From: Fibrobacter sp. UBA7003
GTDB lineage: Bacteria; Fibrobacterota; Fibrobacteria; Fibrobacterales; Fibrobacteraceae
Assembly (NCBI GenBank): GCA_002449765.1
Contig: DJXN01000001.1
Location: 40,057 to 104,056 of the forward strand
Direction: 5' to 3'
Length of the DNA stretch: 64,000 nt
The first letter of the stretch is position 1. Every line of letters begins with the position of its first letter. The notes under the pieces were generated by a model. It was not told the DNA's origin and did no database searches. It saw only the letters and a program-made list of their open reading frames with translations. Both the position numbers and the translations under genes were made by a program. Shown piece after piece: positions 49,497 through 63,403 of the stretch.

Positions 49497-50342
49497 TTAC
49501 TTGCGCAGACGCGGGTTGAAGACGCCTTCCATGGAAGTATTGATCAGGAACAACGCGAACACCGTGAGGGTGATGATGATGGTCGCCGGGAGGAAGGCAA
49601 TCCAGATGCCGTCCGAAAGGGCGCCGTTGTCCTTGGCCTGGTTCAGGATGATACCCAGGGAAGTGGAATCCAGAGGTCCAAGGCCGATCATCGAGATGGA
49701 GGCTTCGGAAAGGATACCCGAGGACACCTGCATGATGAACACCATGAACACGTACGAAAGCAGGTACGGAAGCACATGCTTGATAACGATCGTGAGCGTA
49801 GACGCACCGTTGATGCGGGCAAGCGAGATGTGGTCGCGGCTACGGAGCGAGGATGCCTGCGCACGCACGGCACGGGCAGACCAGCTCCATGCGGTAAGGC
49901 CGATGATAAGGCCAATAAGCGTAAGCGAACGTCCGTCCTTCACGGCGGAGCTGATGAGCACGAGGATCACGAACTGCGGAATCACGATGAAGATGTTCGT
50001 GAGCATGTTCAGGACTTCGTCAATCCAGCCGCCACGGAAGCCGCCGAACAGACCGATAAGCACACCGATCGTCGTCGCGATGACGCCCGCCACAAGCCCC
50101 ACGTAGAGCGAGCTGCGGAGCCCTTCGATCAGGAGGGACACGTAGTCGCGGCCGAGGTGGTCGGTACCGAGCAGGTGGTCGCCGCTGGAACCCGCATAGG
50201 GGCCCGCAACGATATCGCGCGCGTTGATGTCCACGTGGTAGAACAGGGGACCCAGGAGCGCAATCAGCAGGGTGATGATGAAGATCGAGATACCGATGAC
50301 GAACATCGGGGACTTGAGGAGATTTCTAAGAAGCTTTCCCAT
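49497..50342 (-). CDS. Peptide ABC transporter permease (DppC type)
   Basis: The 281-residue protein has the layout of a BPD_transp_1 inner-membrane permease: N-terminal OppC_N helix (VIGISIFIITLLIALLGPLF), periplasmic segment with GTDHLGRDYVSLLIEG, then helices with the EAA loop (EASISMIGLGPLDST). It follows the longer DppB-type permease by 2 bases and forms the second half of the translocation pore. Confidence 0.9.
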   Translation of the reverse strand: MGKLLRNLLKSPMFVIGISIFIITLLIALLGPLFYHVDINARDIVAGPYAGSSGDHLLGTDHLGRDYVSLLIEGLRSSLYVGLVAGVIATTIGVLIGLFGGFRGGWIDEVLNMLTNIFIVIPQFVILVLISSAVKDGRSLTLIGLIIGLTAWSWSARAVRAQASSLRSRDHISLARINGASTLTIVIKHVLPYLLSYVFMVFIMQVSSGILSEASISMIGLGPLDSTSLGIILNQAKDNGALSDGIWIAFLPATIIITLTVFALFLINTSMEGVFNPRLRK

Positions 50343-50344
50343 GA

Positions 50345-51730
50345 TTACTTACCTCCCATCTGGAGACCGGCCTTGACACGCGGGTCGAAGACGGCAATCA
50401 AAACGTCAACAGCGAAGTTCGCGACGAGCACGCAGGTCGAAATCATGAGCGTGCAGCCCTGAATCGTCGCGTAGTCGTTCTGCTGGATAGCGGTGAGCAT
50501 CGCCATACCGAGACCCGGGTAGGAGAAGATCATTTCGGTAATGAGGGCACCACCCACCATGGTACCGAGGCTCTGGGCGAGGCCGGTGAGCTGCGGGAGC
50601 ATGGCGTTGCGGAACACGTAGCTGATGATCTTACCTTCGCGGAGTCCGAGCCACTTGGCATACTTCATGTAGTCGGTACCGAGTTCGTAGATGGACATGG
50701 AACGCATACCCGTCGCCTGGCCCGAAAGAAGAATCGGGAACACCGAGAAGAACGGGAGGATGTAGTACCAGCCTACGCTCTTGATGCAGCCCCACGAGAA
50801 GCTGAGTTCCGTGATATCCGGGCTGTAGGCGCCCATCGCGGGGAACCAGCCGAGAGTGATGGAGAAGAGAGCGACAAGCAGCATACCGAACACGAAGAAC
50901 GGGATACCGTTGAGGAACATGGCGCAGGGGAAGAACACCTTGTCGAAGATACCGCGCTTGTAGGCAGCGAAGGCACCGAGAAGGTTACCGATGATCCAGC
51001 CGAGGATAATCGTCGGAGCCTGGATGAGGAGCGTCCAAGGAACGGATTCCTTGATGATCTCGACGACCGGCTTCGGATACTGGCTGTAAGAAATGCCGAG
51101 GTCACCCTTGAACACGTTCTTGATATAGACGAGGAACTGGGAGAAGCCGGAAGCGAGGCGCGGGTCAGCCTTCTTCACCACCTCTTCCACCATGACGGTA
51201 TCCTGGCGCGTAACGGCGACCTGTTCCATCACGGCAATCTTTTCGACCTGGGCAACCTTCTTCTTGGTCTTCTTGTCCTTGACCATGACCGGCTTGCCCT
51301 TGGCGTCGAGCACAGGCTTTTCCTCGAACACGGGATTGCCAGCTTCGTCGAGTTTCTGGCGTTCTTCCATCTTCGGGGTGCCGTCTTCATTGAGCACGGC
51401 GACCGTCTTCAGCACCGGAGCACCGTTCTCGTCGGTCTTCGGGACCTTGACAGTCTTCACGTTGCCATTCTCGTCGACATCGGGATCGTAGATAACTTCG
51501 CCCTGGTCGTTGAGTTCGGCCATACCGAAAGCCTTGAGGAGGCCTTCCTTCTTGAGCTTGGCTTCTTCGGGCGAGAGGCCCTGGGCTGCCTTACCCATGA
51601 TAATGTCCACGGGGTTGTTCTCACCCATACGCGGCAGAGTAAAGTTGATCGCGACAGCGACAACAAACGTCAGGAGATACCAGAACGCCTTCTGCAGGAC
51701 ATAGCGCAACATAGGATATTGTTTAAGCAT
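50345..51730 (-). CDS. Peptide ABC transporter permease (DppB type) with tandem 14-residue repeat insertion
   Basis: The 461 residues start with an N-terminal helix (about 15-32) and the opening of a DppB permease, but between it and the usual core lie about 120 residues of polar sequence. Residues 85-154 are five contiguous 14-residue repeats, each with a D-x-x-G core: VDENGNVKTVKVPK, TDENGAPVLKTVAV, LNEDGTPKMEERQK, LDEAGNPVFEEKPV and LDAKGKPVMVKDKK. Residues 73-84 look like a partial repeat. The standard DppB core follows from about 195 (DLGISYSQYPKPVVEIIKES, TM helices, then the EAA loop). DppB is normally 310-340 residues, so this insertion in the first periplasmic loop is the odd feature. 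The rest of the operon is normal. Confidence 0.88.
   Translation of the reverse strand: MLKQYPMLRYVLQKAFWYLLTFVVAVAINFTLPRMGENNPVDIIMGKAAQGLSPEEAKLKKEGLLKAFGMAELNDQGEVIYDPDVDENGNVKTVKVPKTDENGAPVLKTVAVLNEDGTPKMEERQKLDEAGNPVFEEKPVLDAKGKPVMVKDKKTKKKVAQVEKIAVMEQVAVTRQDTVMVEEVVKKADPRLASGFSQFLVYIKNVFKGDLGISYSQYPKPVVEIIKESVPWTLLIQAPTIILGWIIGNLLGAFAAYKRGIFDKVFFPCAMFLNGIPFFVFGMLLVALFSITLGWFPAMGAYSPDITELSFSWGCIKSVGWYYILPFFSVFPILLSGQATGMRSMSIYELGTDYMKYAKWLGLREGKIISYVFRNAMLPQLTGLAQSLGTMVGGALITEMIFSYPGLGMAMLTAIQQNDYATIQGCTLMISTCVLVANFAVDVLIAVFDPRVKAGLQMGGK
51269..51514 (-). repeat. Tandem 14-residue coding repeats in the permease loop
   Basis: Codons for residues 73-154 of the DppB-type permease encode one partial and five full 14-residue repeats with the core D-x-x-G-x-P/V. 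Sequence similarity is at the protein level; DNA identity between units is limited, suggesting an old duplication. Confidence 0.8.
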
Positions 51731-51741
51731 TGGTCGTCCTT

Positions 51742-53544
51742 TTATTTAGCAAGCTTGAGGTTCCAAAGGATCTTGGTGCCGGAGGCAATCCACGGGAGCT
51801 GCGGCGGAGCGTAGGGATTCTCGGCGGTCGGCCAGTTCGTCCACACGCGGTCGCTGAATTCGTAGAACTGTTCGGGCAGGTAGACCAGCGGAATGGAGGG
51901 CTGGTCTTCCATGAAGATCTTGTTGAGTTCGCGGTAAGCCTTCGCGATTTCTTCGGCGTCGGTCATCAGCGGGATTGCAGACAAAAGCTGGTCCACTTCC
52001 GGACGGAATTCCGGAGTACCCGGCTGGTTGTAACGGCCGATGTTGGTGCCGGCCCAGGCGCCGAGCGGCTGCCAGTCGCGGCTGGACATGACTTCGTTGA
52101 AGCGGCTCCACGGGAGAGACGGGGACACGTCGGCAGACGGCTTGTCCATCAGAAGGTCGAAGTTGCCCGTTCCCTTGGCAGGCCAGTACTGACCGCCGTC
52201 CACGAAACCTTCACGCACGTCGATACCGGCCTTGCGCATGCCTTCCACGGCGATGGTCACCATGGCTTCCCAGTCGGTCCAACCGGCAGGAGAAGTGATG
52301 AAGAGCGTCGGGAGCGTTTCGCCCTTGGCGTTTTCCATATGGTCAAGCGTGCCGTCCTTCTTCCACACGGACTTGAAGCCGGCTTCGGAGAGCATCTGCT
52401 TCACCGTGTTCAAGCGTTCGGCCTCGTCGGTAATGCCGAGGTTCACGCCGTACTTCTGCGTATCTTCGTCATTGATAAACTTGCCTTCGAGACCCGTCGG
52501 CATGATAAGGCCGGCCTTCAAGGTCGAGGTGTAGTTCGAGACGGCGAACTGGCGGATCGCCGTGTAGTCGATGGCCGTCGCGAGTGCGCGGCGGAAGCGC
52601 TTGTCGTTGAGCGGTTCCTTCATGGTGTTGATCATGAGCATCGGCATGGCGCCCGGAGCAAAGTAAGGAGGTTCGTTGAACCAGGTATGCACGCCGCGCT
52701 TGCGCCAGATGCGGGTCACGAAGCTCATGGAAGCATCGAGGTTGCCGGTAGTGAGCGCAATCGTGTTGGCGTCGTTGCTCTTGTAGATCGGGTGAACCAC
52801 ATACTTAGGAGCGGGGAGCTTGCCCTCGTGGAGGGCGGCATTGCCCCAGTAGTCGTCACGACGCTGGAGGATAATCTTGTTCGGGTCGGCGGACATGATG
52901 TTGTAGGGGCCCGAAACCACGGGATTCTTGTCCATCGTGAGCTTCTTGACTTCGTCGAGACCCTTTTCCGCGATAAGCGGTTCAAACACATGCGCAGGCG
53001 CGATACGGATGGCCTGGAGAAGGTCACGCACCGAGAGCGGGTTGTTCCTCTGGGCCTTGTTCACGATGAACGAAAGGCGTTCCTGAACTGCCGGTTCGGT
53101 GGCAATCGTATCCACGTGGATATCAGAAATCTGTTCCGTGGTGTTGATGGAACCCTTCGTGAAGATGAACTTCACGTCGTTCGAGTTCACCTGCTTACCG
53201 TCGCTCCACTTGGCAGCCGGGTTCAGGTCGACCACGACACTGTCGTTGTTCGAGAGTTCCTCGACGAGCGTTCCGAGAAGCGGCTCGATCTTGCCGTTCA
53301 GCGTATTGTAAACAATAAGCGGTTCGTAAACCAGGTTGAAGCGTCCGCCAACAGGCCAGGCAGCCATCCAACTTTCGGCAAGCGGGTTAAACGTCGCAGG
53401 GGCGCCCCATTGCTGGCCGGACAGGTAGAGTGTCTCCTGACGGGGCAGGGCCCCTTCGACCTGGTCGGTACCGCACCCTGAAAAAACTGCTCCACTTGCC
53501 GAGAGCGCAAGAGCGGTCCTGGCAATCGATTTCAATCCAATCAT
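51742..53544 (-). CDS. Peptide ABC transporter substrate-binding lipoprotein (SBP family 5)
   Basis: Start at the ATG at 53544 after AGAGGACAC; the longer frame has no signal. The 600-residue product has lipobox FSGC (Cys24), then the solute-binding family 5 fold with GALPRQETLYLSGQQWGAPA, DVKFIFTKGSINTTEQ, a SBP5 signature around RFRRALATAIDYTAI, and PAAKWSDGKQVNSNDV. It binds peptides or related compounds at the outer face of the inner membrane and delivers them to the permeases. It is the first gene of the importer operon, 11 bases before DppB. Confidence 0.9.
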   Translation of the reverse strand: MIGLKSIARTALALSASGAVFSGCGTDQVEGALPRQETLYLSGQQWGAPATFNPLAESWMAAWPVGGRFNLVYEPLIVYNTLNGKIEPLLGTLVEELSNNDSVVVDLNPAAKWSDGKQVNSNDVKFIFTKGSINTTEQISDIHVDTIATEPAVQERLSFIVNKAQRNNPLSVRDLLQAIRIAPAHVFEPLIAEKGLDEVKKLTMDKNPVVSGPYNIMSADPNKIILQRRDDYWGNAALHEGKLPAPKYVVHPIYKSNDANTIALTTGNLDASMSFVTRIWRKRGVHTWFNEPPYFAPGAMPMLMINTMKEPLNDKRFRRALATAIDYTAIRQFAVSNYTSTLKAGLIMPTGLEGKFINDEDTQKYGVNLGITDEAERLNTVKQMLSEAGFKSVWKKDGTLDHMENAKGETLPTLFITSPAGWTDWEAMVTIAVEGMRKAGIDVREGFVDGGQYWPAKGTGNFDLLMDKPSADVSPSLPWSRFNEVMSSRDWQPLGAWAGTNIGRYNQPGTPEFRPEVDQLLSAIPLMTDAEEIAKAYRELNKIFMEDQPSIPLVYLPEQFYEFSDRVWTNWPTAENPYAPPQLPWIASGTKILWNLKLAK

Positions 53545-53869
53545 TGTGTCCTCTTTTATAAGCTTTTGAAAGCTCGTGAATAAAAAATCCTTTCGTAATA
53601 TAGATTTAAAAGCTTTTTTTGTTTTTGCACTTTCGTGAAAAATACGTTTACATTCGGACACAGGAGCAGGGACGGCGCACCAACGCATCCCATGCGTAGT
53701 TCAATTATTTATGAAAGTTTACAAAGCGGCGTTCCAGATAAAAATTTTCGCCACCTACTCCGCATCGCCCTACTCCTTTATTTTTGTCCGGCCGCAAACG
53801 CCATTTACATACAAAAGAAGCGTCCCCTGATAGGGACGCCTCTTTCAGTAATTCTAATGGTTTAAGAAA
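53545..53869. other. Intergenic region between the ABC operon and enolase
   Basis: This 325-base stretch holds the enolase terminator at its right end and the promoter of the SBP operon at its left; an AT-rich run (TAATATAGATTTAAAAGC) lies about 45 bases upstream of the SBP start. I see no gene, tRNA or clear operator in the rest. Confidence 0.6.
53813..53839 (-). terminator. Terminator of the enolase gene
   Basis: On the minus strand GCGTCCC (complement of 53833-53839) pairs with GGGACGC (complement of 53820-53826) and is followed by TTCTTTTG. It lies about 30 bases past the enolase stop. Confidence 0.8.
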
Positions 53870-55273
53870 TTACTTTTTGCAGCACTTCTTGCAAGCCTTA
53901 GCAGGGGCCTTGCAAGCCTTGCGCGGGTCACCGGCGTACACAGCAGCCTTGCCGAGTTCTTCTTCGATGCGGAGGAGGCGGTTGTACTTGCACACGCGGT
54001 CCGTACGGGAGAGAGAACCAGTCTTGATCTGGCCAGCGGCGGTACCGACGGCGAGGTCAGCAATGAAGGTGTCTTCGGTTTCGCCAGAGCGGTGAGAAAC
54101 GATCGGAGCATAGCCTTCGTTCTGAGCGCGCTTGATGGCGGCGAGAGTTTCGGACACAGAACCGACCTGGTTCACCTTGATGAGGATAGCGTTGGCGATG
54201 CCAGCCTTGATGCCTTCGTCGAAGATGGTCGGGTTGGTAACGAACAGGTCGTCACCCACGAGGTTGATCTTACCACCGAGCTTGTCGGTCATGACCTTCC
54301 AGCCAGCCCAGTCAGCTTCGTCGAGACCGTCTTCAATGGAGAAGATGGAGTACTTGTCGATGAGCTTTTCGTAGAGCTTCACCATGTCGGCAGACTTGAC
54401 AGTCTTCTTGGTGCTCTTCTTGAAGGTGTAGGTTTCCGGCTTGCCAGCCTTGGTGTTCTTGTCGCAGAATTCAGAAGAAGCAACGTCAAGAGCGATCTTG
54501 ATGTCGGTGCCGAACTTGTAACCGGCATTGGTGGTTGCAGCCTTCAAAGCGTCGAGAGCCTTTTCGAGGGTCATCACGCCAGTGATTTCGTAACCGAACT
54601 TGTTCTTGGCGGGCTTGATGCTGACGCCAGGAGCGAAGCCACCTTCGTCACCGACGGTGGTGTCGAAGCCACCCTTCTTCAGCACAGCCTTGAGGGCGTG
54701 GAAGATTTCGGTGACCATCTGGAGGCCCTTGGAGAAAGTCTTTGCGCCAACCGGAGCAATCATGAATTCCTGGAAGTCGATCGGAGCGGAGGAGTGAGCA
54801 CCGCCGTTGATCACGTTGCACATCGGGCACGGGAGCGTGAGCTTCTTGGTGCCATGGAGCTTGGCGATGTACTGGTAGAGAGGCATCTTGGCGTCGTTAG
54901 CAGCGGCGCAGCAAACAGCCATGGAAACGCCGAGGATAGCGTTTGCACCGAGCTTGTTCTTGAGCATGCGGTTGCCGTCGAGAGCGATCATGGCGTCGTC
55001 GACTTCGGTCTGCTTGGCCGGGTCCATGCCGATGATCTTCTTGGCAATCTTGGTGTTCACGTTCTTCACTGCAGTGAGCGTGCCCTTGCCGCAGTAGGTC
55101 TTCTTGTCGCCGTCGCGGAGTTCGCAAGCTTCGCGTTCGCCGGTAGAAGCACCGCTCGGGACAGCAGCGTGACCCTTCACGCCGTTTTCGAGGGTAACAT
55201 CAACTTCGAGAGTGGGATTGCCGCGAGAGTCGAGGATCTGGCGGGCAACAACGGATTTGATTTTAGAAGCCAT
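53870..55273 (-). CDS. eno: Enolase with a Lys/Cys-rich C-terminal extension
   Basis: The 467-residue enzyme shows [15 protein letters not shown] near 17-31, the DGGSAHS-type loop as [15 protein letters not shown], the catalytic lysine region near [13 protein letters not shown], and [19 protein letters not shown] near 407-425, identifying enolase (2-phosphoglycerate to phosphoenolpyruvate). E. coli enolase has 432 residues; here about 20-25 extra residues at the end read [17 protein letters not shown], rich in Lys and Cys. The extension is unusual; it could be a surface-binding tail or simply added sequence. No strong ribosome-binding site is apparent before the ATG. It lies alone between the transporter operon and an AT-rich lipoprotein gene. 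Confidence 0.9.
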   Translation of the reverse strand: MASKIKSVVARQILDSRGNPTLEVDVTLENGVKGHAAVPSGASTGEREACELRDGDKKTYCGKGTLTAVKNVNTKIAKKIIGMDPAKQTEVDDAMIALDGNRMLKNKLGANAILGVSMAVCCAAANDAKMPLYQYIAKLHGTKKLTLPCPMCNVINGGAHSSAPIDFQEFMIAPVGAKTFSKGLQMVTEIFHALKAVLKKGGFDTTVGDEGGFAPGVSIKPAKNKFGYEITGVMTLEKALDALKAATTNAGYKFGTDIKIALDVASSEFCDKNTKAGKPETYTFKKSTKKTVKSADMVKLYEKLIDKYSIFSIEDGLDEADWAGWKVMTDKLGGKINLVGDDLFVTNPTIFDEGIKAGIANAILIKVNQVGSVSETLAAIKRAQNEGYAPIVSHRSGETEDTFIADLAVGTAAGQIKTGSLSRTDRVCKYNRLLRIEEELGKAAVYAGDPRKACKAPAKACKKCCKK

Positions 55274-55328
55274 TTTTTAGCCTTTTGGTTTAGTGTGAAA
55301 AATTTTGCGGTGTAAAATATAGAAATTA

Positions 55329-55356
55329 GACGAAAGACGAAAGACGAAAGACGAAA
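55329..55356. repeat. Four tandem copies of a heptanucleotide
   Basis: GACGAAA is repeated four times exactly, followed by GAAAAG, just upstream of enolase and past the end of the AT-rich lipoprotein gene. It is a short microsatellite in non-coding DNA, able to vary in copy number. Confidence 0.85.
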
Positions 55357-55410
55357 GAAAAGGGGGTAAAAGGGGTGTACTTCGCCATCACTAATGATTG
55401 CACTTCTATT

Positions 55411-56415
55411 CTACATGACCAAGTCATGAACCTCGACCACTTTCCATTGTCCATCATTCTTTGAGAGATAGAAAATAGCGTCGTACGAAGTAGAAGAAAC
55501 AAATGCCTCAACTAAATTGCGTTCTTCGTTAAACGTCAGATTGGACATCACCGGCGAAGAAACATAACGAACGAAATGGCCCGCAGGGGAAAGCCCGCCA
55601 TACGAATGAATTTCTGTCCCAAGATAATCAAGCTTTAACTGTAATCTTTCATCTTCTATTCTTGCAAAAGAATCCAATAACGCTTCATATTCGGCTCTAT
55701 GAACTAAAACCTCCTGATCCAAGGGGCCCCTATTCAAGCATTCAACATCGATTTTTATCCAATTGTTGTTTCTGTTCCTAGGATTCTGCAAATCTTCCAT
55801 ACTAGAAGCAGACACTACTCTATAAGAATACTCGACATTTTGAACAAAATATCTTGGCAATTTTCCCTTTTTCAAAAAAACTATTTTTTCGTCAAGCGAA
55901 ACATCTTTTTTTTCATCGTAGCGTGTACTATCCATTTTCTTGAGAAGATATTCATAATCGCTTTGAATATCATATTCCAGGACAGCCTTATAAATGAGAC
56001 TGATTTCGTTTGCCATAGAATCACCGACTGGAATCGTACCACATATAGAATCAGAAGTCTGTTTCCATCTTGCAAAGAAACGATTCCTGCATTCTTTTAT
56101 AGTTGCAGCCACAGACGAATTCCACTGAGTCAAAGAAAACCTGTATAATCTGAATCCTATTTCAAGAAGGCTATCCAGAGAATATTTCTCTAAAGAATCA
56201 GGCAGTTCATTCAATGCCGCCGCTGAACGCAAAGAGATGTACGCTGATATTGAATCCAGCATACCTGCCTGAAGCACACCGTCCGCCACAGGTTTCTGTT
56301 TCTCTACTCGCTTTCCGGAATTGTTTTTCTCGTGTTCAGGGCTAGAAGATGCGCACCCGAAAAGGAACATCGCCATCAGTAAAATTGATAGCCAACACAA
56401 TTTCAAAATTTTCAT
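55411..56415 (-). CDS. AT-rich lipoprotein gene of unknown function
   Basis: Start at the ATG at 56415 (MKILKLCWLSILLMAMFLFG, lipobox at Cys21). The 334-residue product is largely helical in the first half, then beta-rich, with SYRVVSASSMEDLQNPRNRN and a final segment (DAIFYLSKNDGQWKVVEVHD) reminiscent of NTF2-like or SnoaL-like beta sheets. No family can be named. The DNA is visibly AT-rich and uses codons such as ATA, TTA and AGA more often than its neighbours, suggesting recent acquisition. It is divergent from the GH26 gene and ends near the heptanucleotide repeats. Confidence 0.7.
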   Translation of the reverse strand: MKILKLCWLSILLMAMFLFGCASSSPEHEKNNSGKRVEKQKPVADGVLQAGMLDSISAYISLRSAAALNELPDSLEKYSLDSLLEIGFRLYRFSLTQWNSSVAATIKECRNRFFARWKQTSDSICGTIPVGDSMANEISLIYKAVLEYDIQSDYEYLLKKMDSTRYDEKKDVSLDEKIVFLKKGKLPRYFVQNVEYSYRVVSASSMEDLQNPRNRNNNWIKIDVECLNRGPLDQEVLVHRAEYEALLDSFARIEDERLQLKLDYLGTEIHSYGGLSPAGHFVRYVSSPVMSNLTFNEERNLVEAFVSSTSYDAIFYLSKNDGQWKVVEVHDLVM

Positions 56416-56652
56416 ACAGCAATCCCTGATTATCAAACAAACTAGAAAAAAATAAAGAGGGTGTTCCTATTTGGAGAATCTTATTCGGACAATGTGAATT
56501 TGCGGCAGTATCGGGGAACTCCGGGACGTTCTGAAACACTAGATACACTTTGATATAAACATCCGTTTTAGAAATCAGCCCGTGCAGGCTGCACAATCTA
56601 TCTTTATGGCGTATGGGAACATTTTGCGGACGGAAGCCCGCCGGAGGCATTT

Positions 56653-57858
56653 ATGAACAAGTTCCTATTCTCGATGGTTCTCGCACCCGTAGCGGCAATG
56701 GCCTTCCAGGTCGGCGCATGGGTCGGAGGCCCCGGGCAATACCCGCAGCCCACACAGCAAAACGTGCAGGCGTTCCAGGATTTGCAGGGCACACATCTCG
56801 ACCTCATCAGCTACTTCGCGCTCTTCGACATCAACGACTGGAATGCGACCGCGCAGTATGCGAACGTCGCGAAGAACAACGGTTCCACGCTGGTGGTGAC
56901 CTGGATGGCGAACGGCTACAACGCGCAGGAACTGGTGAACGGCAAGGCCGACAACTACATCCGTGAATATGCAAAGGGCGTCAAGGGTTTCGGCGACGAA
57001 ATCTGGCTCAGGCCGCTCCATGAAGCAAATGGAGACTGGTATGACTGGGGCGTAGGAAAATCGGGCGCCGGCAATACCGACGCGAACGTCGCCGAAGCTT
57101 TCCGCCACATCGTGAAAATCTTCAAAGAAGAAGGCGTCACGAACGTCAAGTGGGTATGGACCACCAACGCCTCGAACCAGGGCAGCGGTACCACGCTCAC
57201 GGGCAACTACCCCGGCGACGAGTACGTGGACTACATCTCCATCGACGGCTACAACTGGGGCAAATGCCAGAGCTGGTCCAGCTGGCAGACGTTCTCGCAG
57301 GTTTTCAAGAAGGCGTACAACGCGCTCGCGAACATCGACAAGCCGCTCTTCATCGCCGAAATCTCGAGCTCCGAATTGGGTGGAAACAAGGCCGAATGGA
57401 TTACCGACATGTTCGAGCATTTTGCCACGGACTTCTCGCGCGTTTTCGCGGTGATGTGGTTCAGCCAGAGCAAGGAAGCGAACGAGGGCGACTGGGCACT
57501 CAACACTTCGCAGGCCGCCGTTGACGCATGGAAGGCGGGCATCGCGAAGATGAAGGCGATGGCGCCCGAATCTTCGAGCAGCGAAGCAATTCCCGAATCG
57601 TCAAGTTCGGTCAATTCGTCCAGCAGCACCACAGCCATACGCACCGGCGGGATTACAGACAAGTTTTCGTTTAGGCAGCAAGGCGGCAAGCTGCTTTTGC
57701 AGGTCGACCGCGCCATGACCGCGAGCGTCGTGCAGTTCGACCATCAGGGCCGTATTTTGTGGCAGAGCGCCGTGCAGCACTTTACCCCGGGCAAGCACAT
57801 GCTGGAAGTTCCCGAGGCGGGCACGCGCAGCATCTACAGGCTAAACGTACTGCGATAA
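56653..57858 (+). CDS. Glycoside hydrolase family 26 secreted enzyme (mannanase or related)
   Basis: The 401-residue protein has a signal peptide (about 1-17) and a GH26 domain at about 18-300 with the proton donor Glu124 in RPLHEANGDWYDWG and the nucleophile Glu236 in FIAEISSSE. The WVWTTNASN and YISIDGYNWG segments are family hallmarks. A Ser-rich linker (about 304-328) leads to a beta-rich tail (about 330-401, ASVVQFDHQGRILWQSAV) resembling a truncated sorting domain. GH26 enzymes are mostly beta-mannanases, some lichenases or xylanases. The start has GGAGG five bases upstream. It is convergent with the ribosomal operon. Confidence 0.92.
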   Translation: MNKFLFSMVLAPVAAMAFQVGAWVGGPGQYPQPTQQNVQAFQDLQGTHLDLISYFALFDINDWNATAQYANVAKNNGSTLVVTWMANGYNAQELVNGKADNYIREYAKGVKGFGDEIWLRPLHEANGDWYDWGVGKSGAGNTDANVAEAFRHIVKIFKEEGVTNVKWVWTTNASNQGSGTTLTGNYPGDEYVDYISIDGYNWGKCQSWSSWQTFSQVFKKAYNALANIDKPLFIAEISSSELGGNKAEWITDMFEHFATDFSRVFAVMWFSQSKEANEGDWALNTSQAAVDAWKAGIAKMKAMAPESSSSEAIPESSSSVNSSSSTTAIRTGGITDKFSFRQQGGKLLLQVDRAMTASVVQFDHQGRILWQSAVQHFTPGKHMLEVPEAGTRSIYRLNVLR

Positions 57859-57955
57859 GGGAATCACTTCCTCACGAACCGCAACCCCACCCAGATGGTG
57901 TGAACATAAATCCTCCTAATACATTACAGGTAAAGTAAATCTTCAAATAACAGAA

Positions 57956-57980
57956 AAGGCTCGCTTTTGAAGCGAGCCTT
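57956..57980. terminator. Bidirectional terminator between GH26 and rpsG
   Basis: AAGGCTCGCTT and AAGCGAGCCTT form an 11-base perfect stem around TTG, lying between the convergent GH26 (+) and rpsG (-) genes. Confidence 0.9.
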
Positions 57981-58012
57981 CCCTCTAGGATAATTCTGTG
58001 CTAAGGCAAGAA

Positions 58013-58489
58013 TTAGAAACGGAAGTGGGCGAAAGCCTTGTTGGCTTCGGCCATCTTGTGCGTATCGTTCTTCTTGCGGACAGCGTTGCCTTCACCGTTC
58101 TTGGCAGCAACGAGTTCGGCAGCAAGGCGGTCGGCCATGTTGGGTTCGTTGCGGTTGCGGGCGGCATCAAGGAGCCAGCGGAGGGCGAGAGCCTTGGCGC
58201 GGTCCGGTGCAACTTCCATAGGAACCTGGTAGTTGGCACCACCGATACGGCGGGACTTGACTTCGACGCGCGGCTTGATGTTTTCGAGGCAGAGTTCGAA
58301 CTTTTCGAGCGGGGTTTCCTTGCCTTCGACCTTCTTGTCGAGCTGTTCAAGAGCAGTATAGACGATCTGTTCAGCGATGGTCTTCTTGCCCTGCTTGAGC
58401 ACGACACCGACGAGTTCGGTAACGAGGGTAGACTTGAAACGCGGATCCGGGAGGATGGAGCGATGGAGAGCCTTTCTTCTTCTAGACAT
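58013..58489 (-). CDS. rpsG: 30S ribosomal protein S7
   Basis: The 158-residue protein opens MSRRRKALHRSILPDPRF, then LVTELVGVVLKQGKKTIAEQ, with NIKPRVEVKSRRIGGANYQV and LRWLLDAARNRNEPNMADRL, all S7 hallmarks. S7 organises the 16S rRNA 3' domain. It follows rpsL by 11 bases in the rpoB-rpoC-rpsL-rpsG transcript and is followed by a strong terminator. The usual fusA and tufA genes do not follow here; instead the transcript ends. Confidence 0.97.
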   Translation of the reverse strand: MSRRRKALHRSILPDPRFKSTLVTELVGVVLKQGKKTIAEQIVYTALEQLDKKVEGKETPLEKFELCLENIKPRVEVKSRRIGGANYQVPMEVAPDRAKALALRWLLDAARNRNEPNMADRLAAELVAAKNGEGNAVRKKNDTHKMAEANKAFAHFRF

Positions 58490-58500
58490 ATTCTACTTCC

Positions 58501-58890
58501 TTACTTCTTGGCCGGAGCGGCACCTTTCTTCTTGACACCATACTTGGAACGGGCGTTCTGACGGCCGTTGACAGCCTGAGTATCGAGAGCGCCACGGATG
58601 ATGTGGTAACGGACACCCGGAACATCCTTGACACGGCCACCGCGGATGAGCACGATGGAGTGTTCCTGGAGGTTGTGGCCTTCGCCGGGGATGTAAGCCG
58701 TAACTTCCATCTTGTTGGAAAGGCGCACACGGGCAATCTTACGAAGAGCGGAGTTCGGCTTCTTCGGGGTGCTGGTGTAGACGCGGGTGCAGACACCACG
58801 CTTCTGCGGGCAGGACTTCAAGGCCACGGATGCGGTCTTGTTGCTGATCTGTTCACGTCCGTTGCGGACGAGCTGTTGAATAGTAGGCAC
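58501..58890 (-). CDS. rpsL: 30S ribosomal protein S12
   Basis: The 129-residue protein opens [20 protein letters not shown] and contains [29 protein letters not shown] and [13 protein letters not shown], with Lys at the positions where streptomycin-resistance mutations occur, so the wild-type sensitive form. It lies between rpoC and rpsG. Confidence 0.97.
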   Translation of the reverse strand: MPTIQQLVRNGREQISNKTASVALKSCPQKRGVCTRVYTSTPKKPNSALRKIARVRLSNKMEVTAYIPGEGHNLQEHSIVLIRGGRVKDVPGVRYHIIRGALDTQAVNGRQNARSKYGVKKKGAAPAKK

Positions 58891-58959
58891 TTTTAATCTC
58901 CTAGATTTTGGAGTGCAAATATAGTTCTTTTTCCAGTTTTTTCAAGTACATAGTCGAAA

Positions 58960-63402
<4,443 letters not shown>

Positions 63403-63403
63403 A

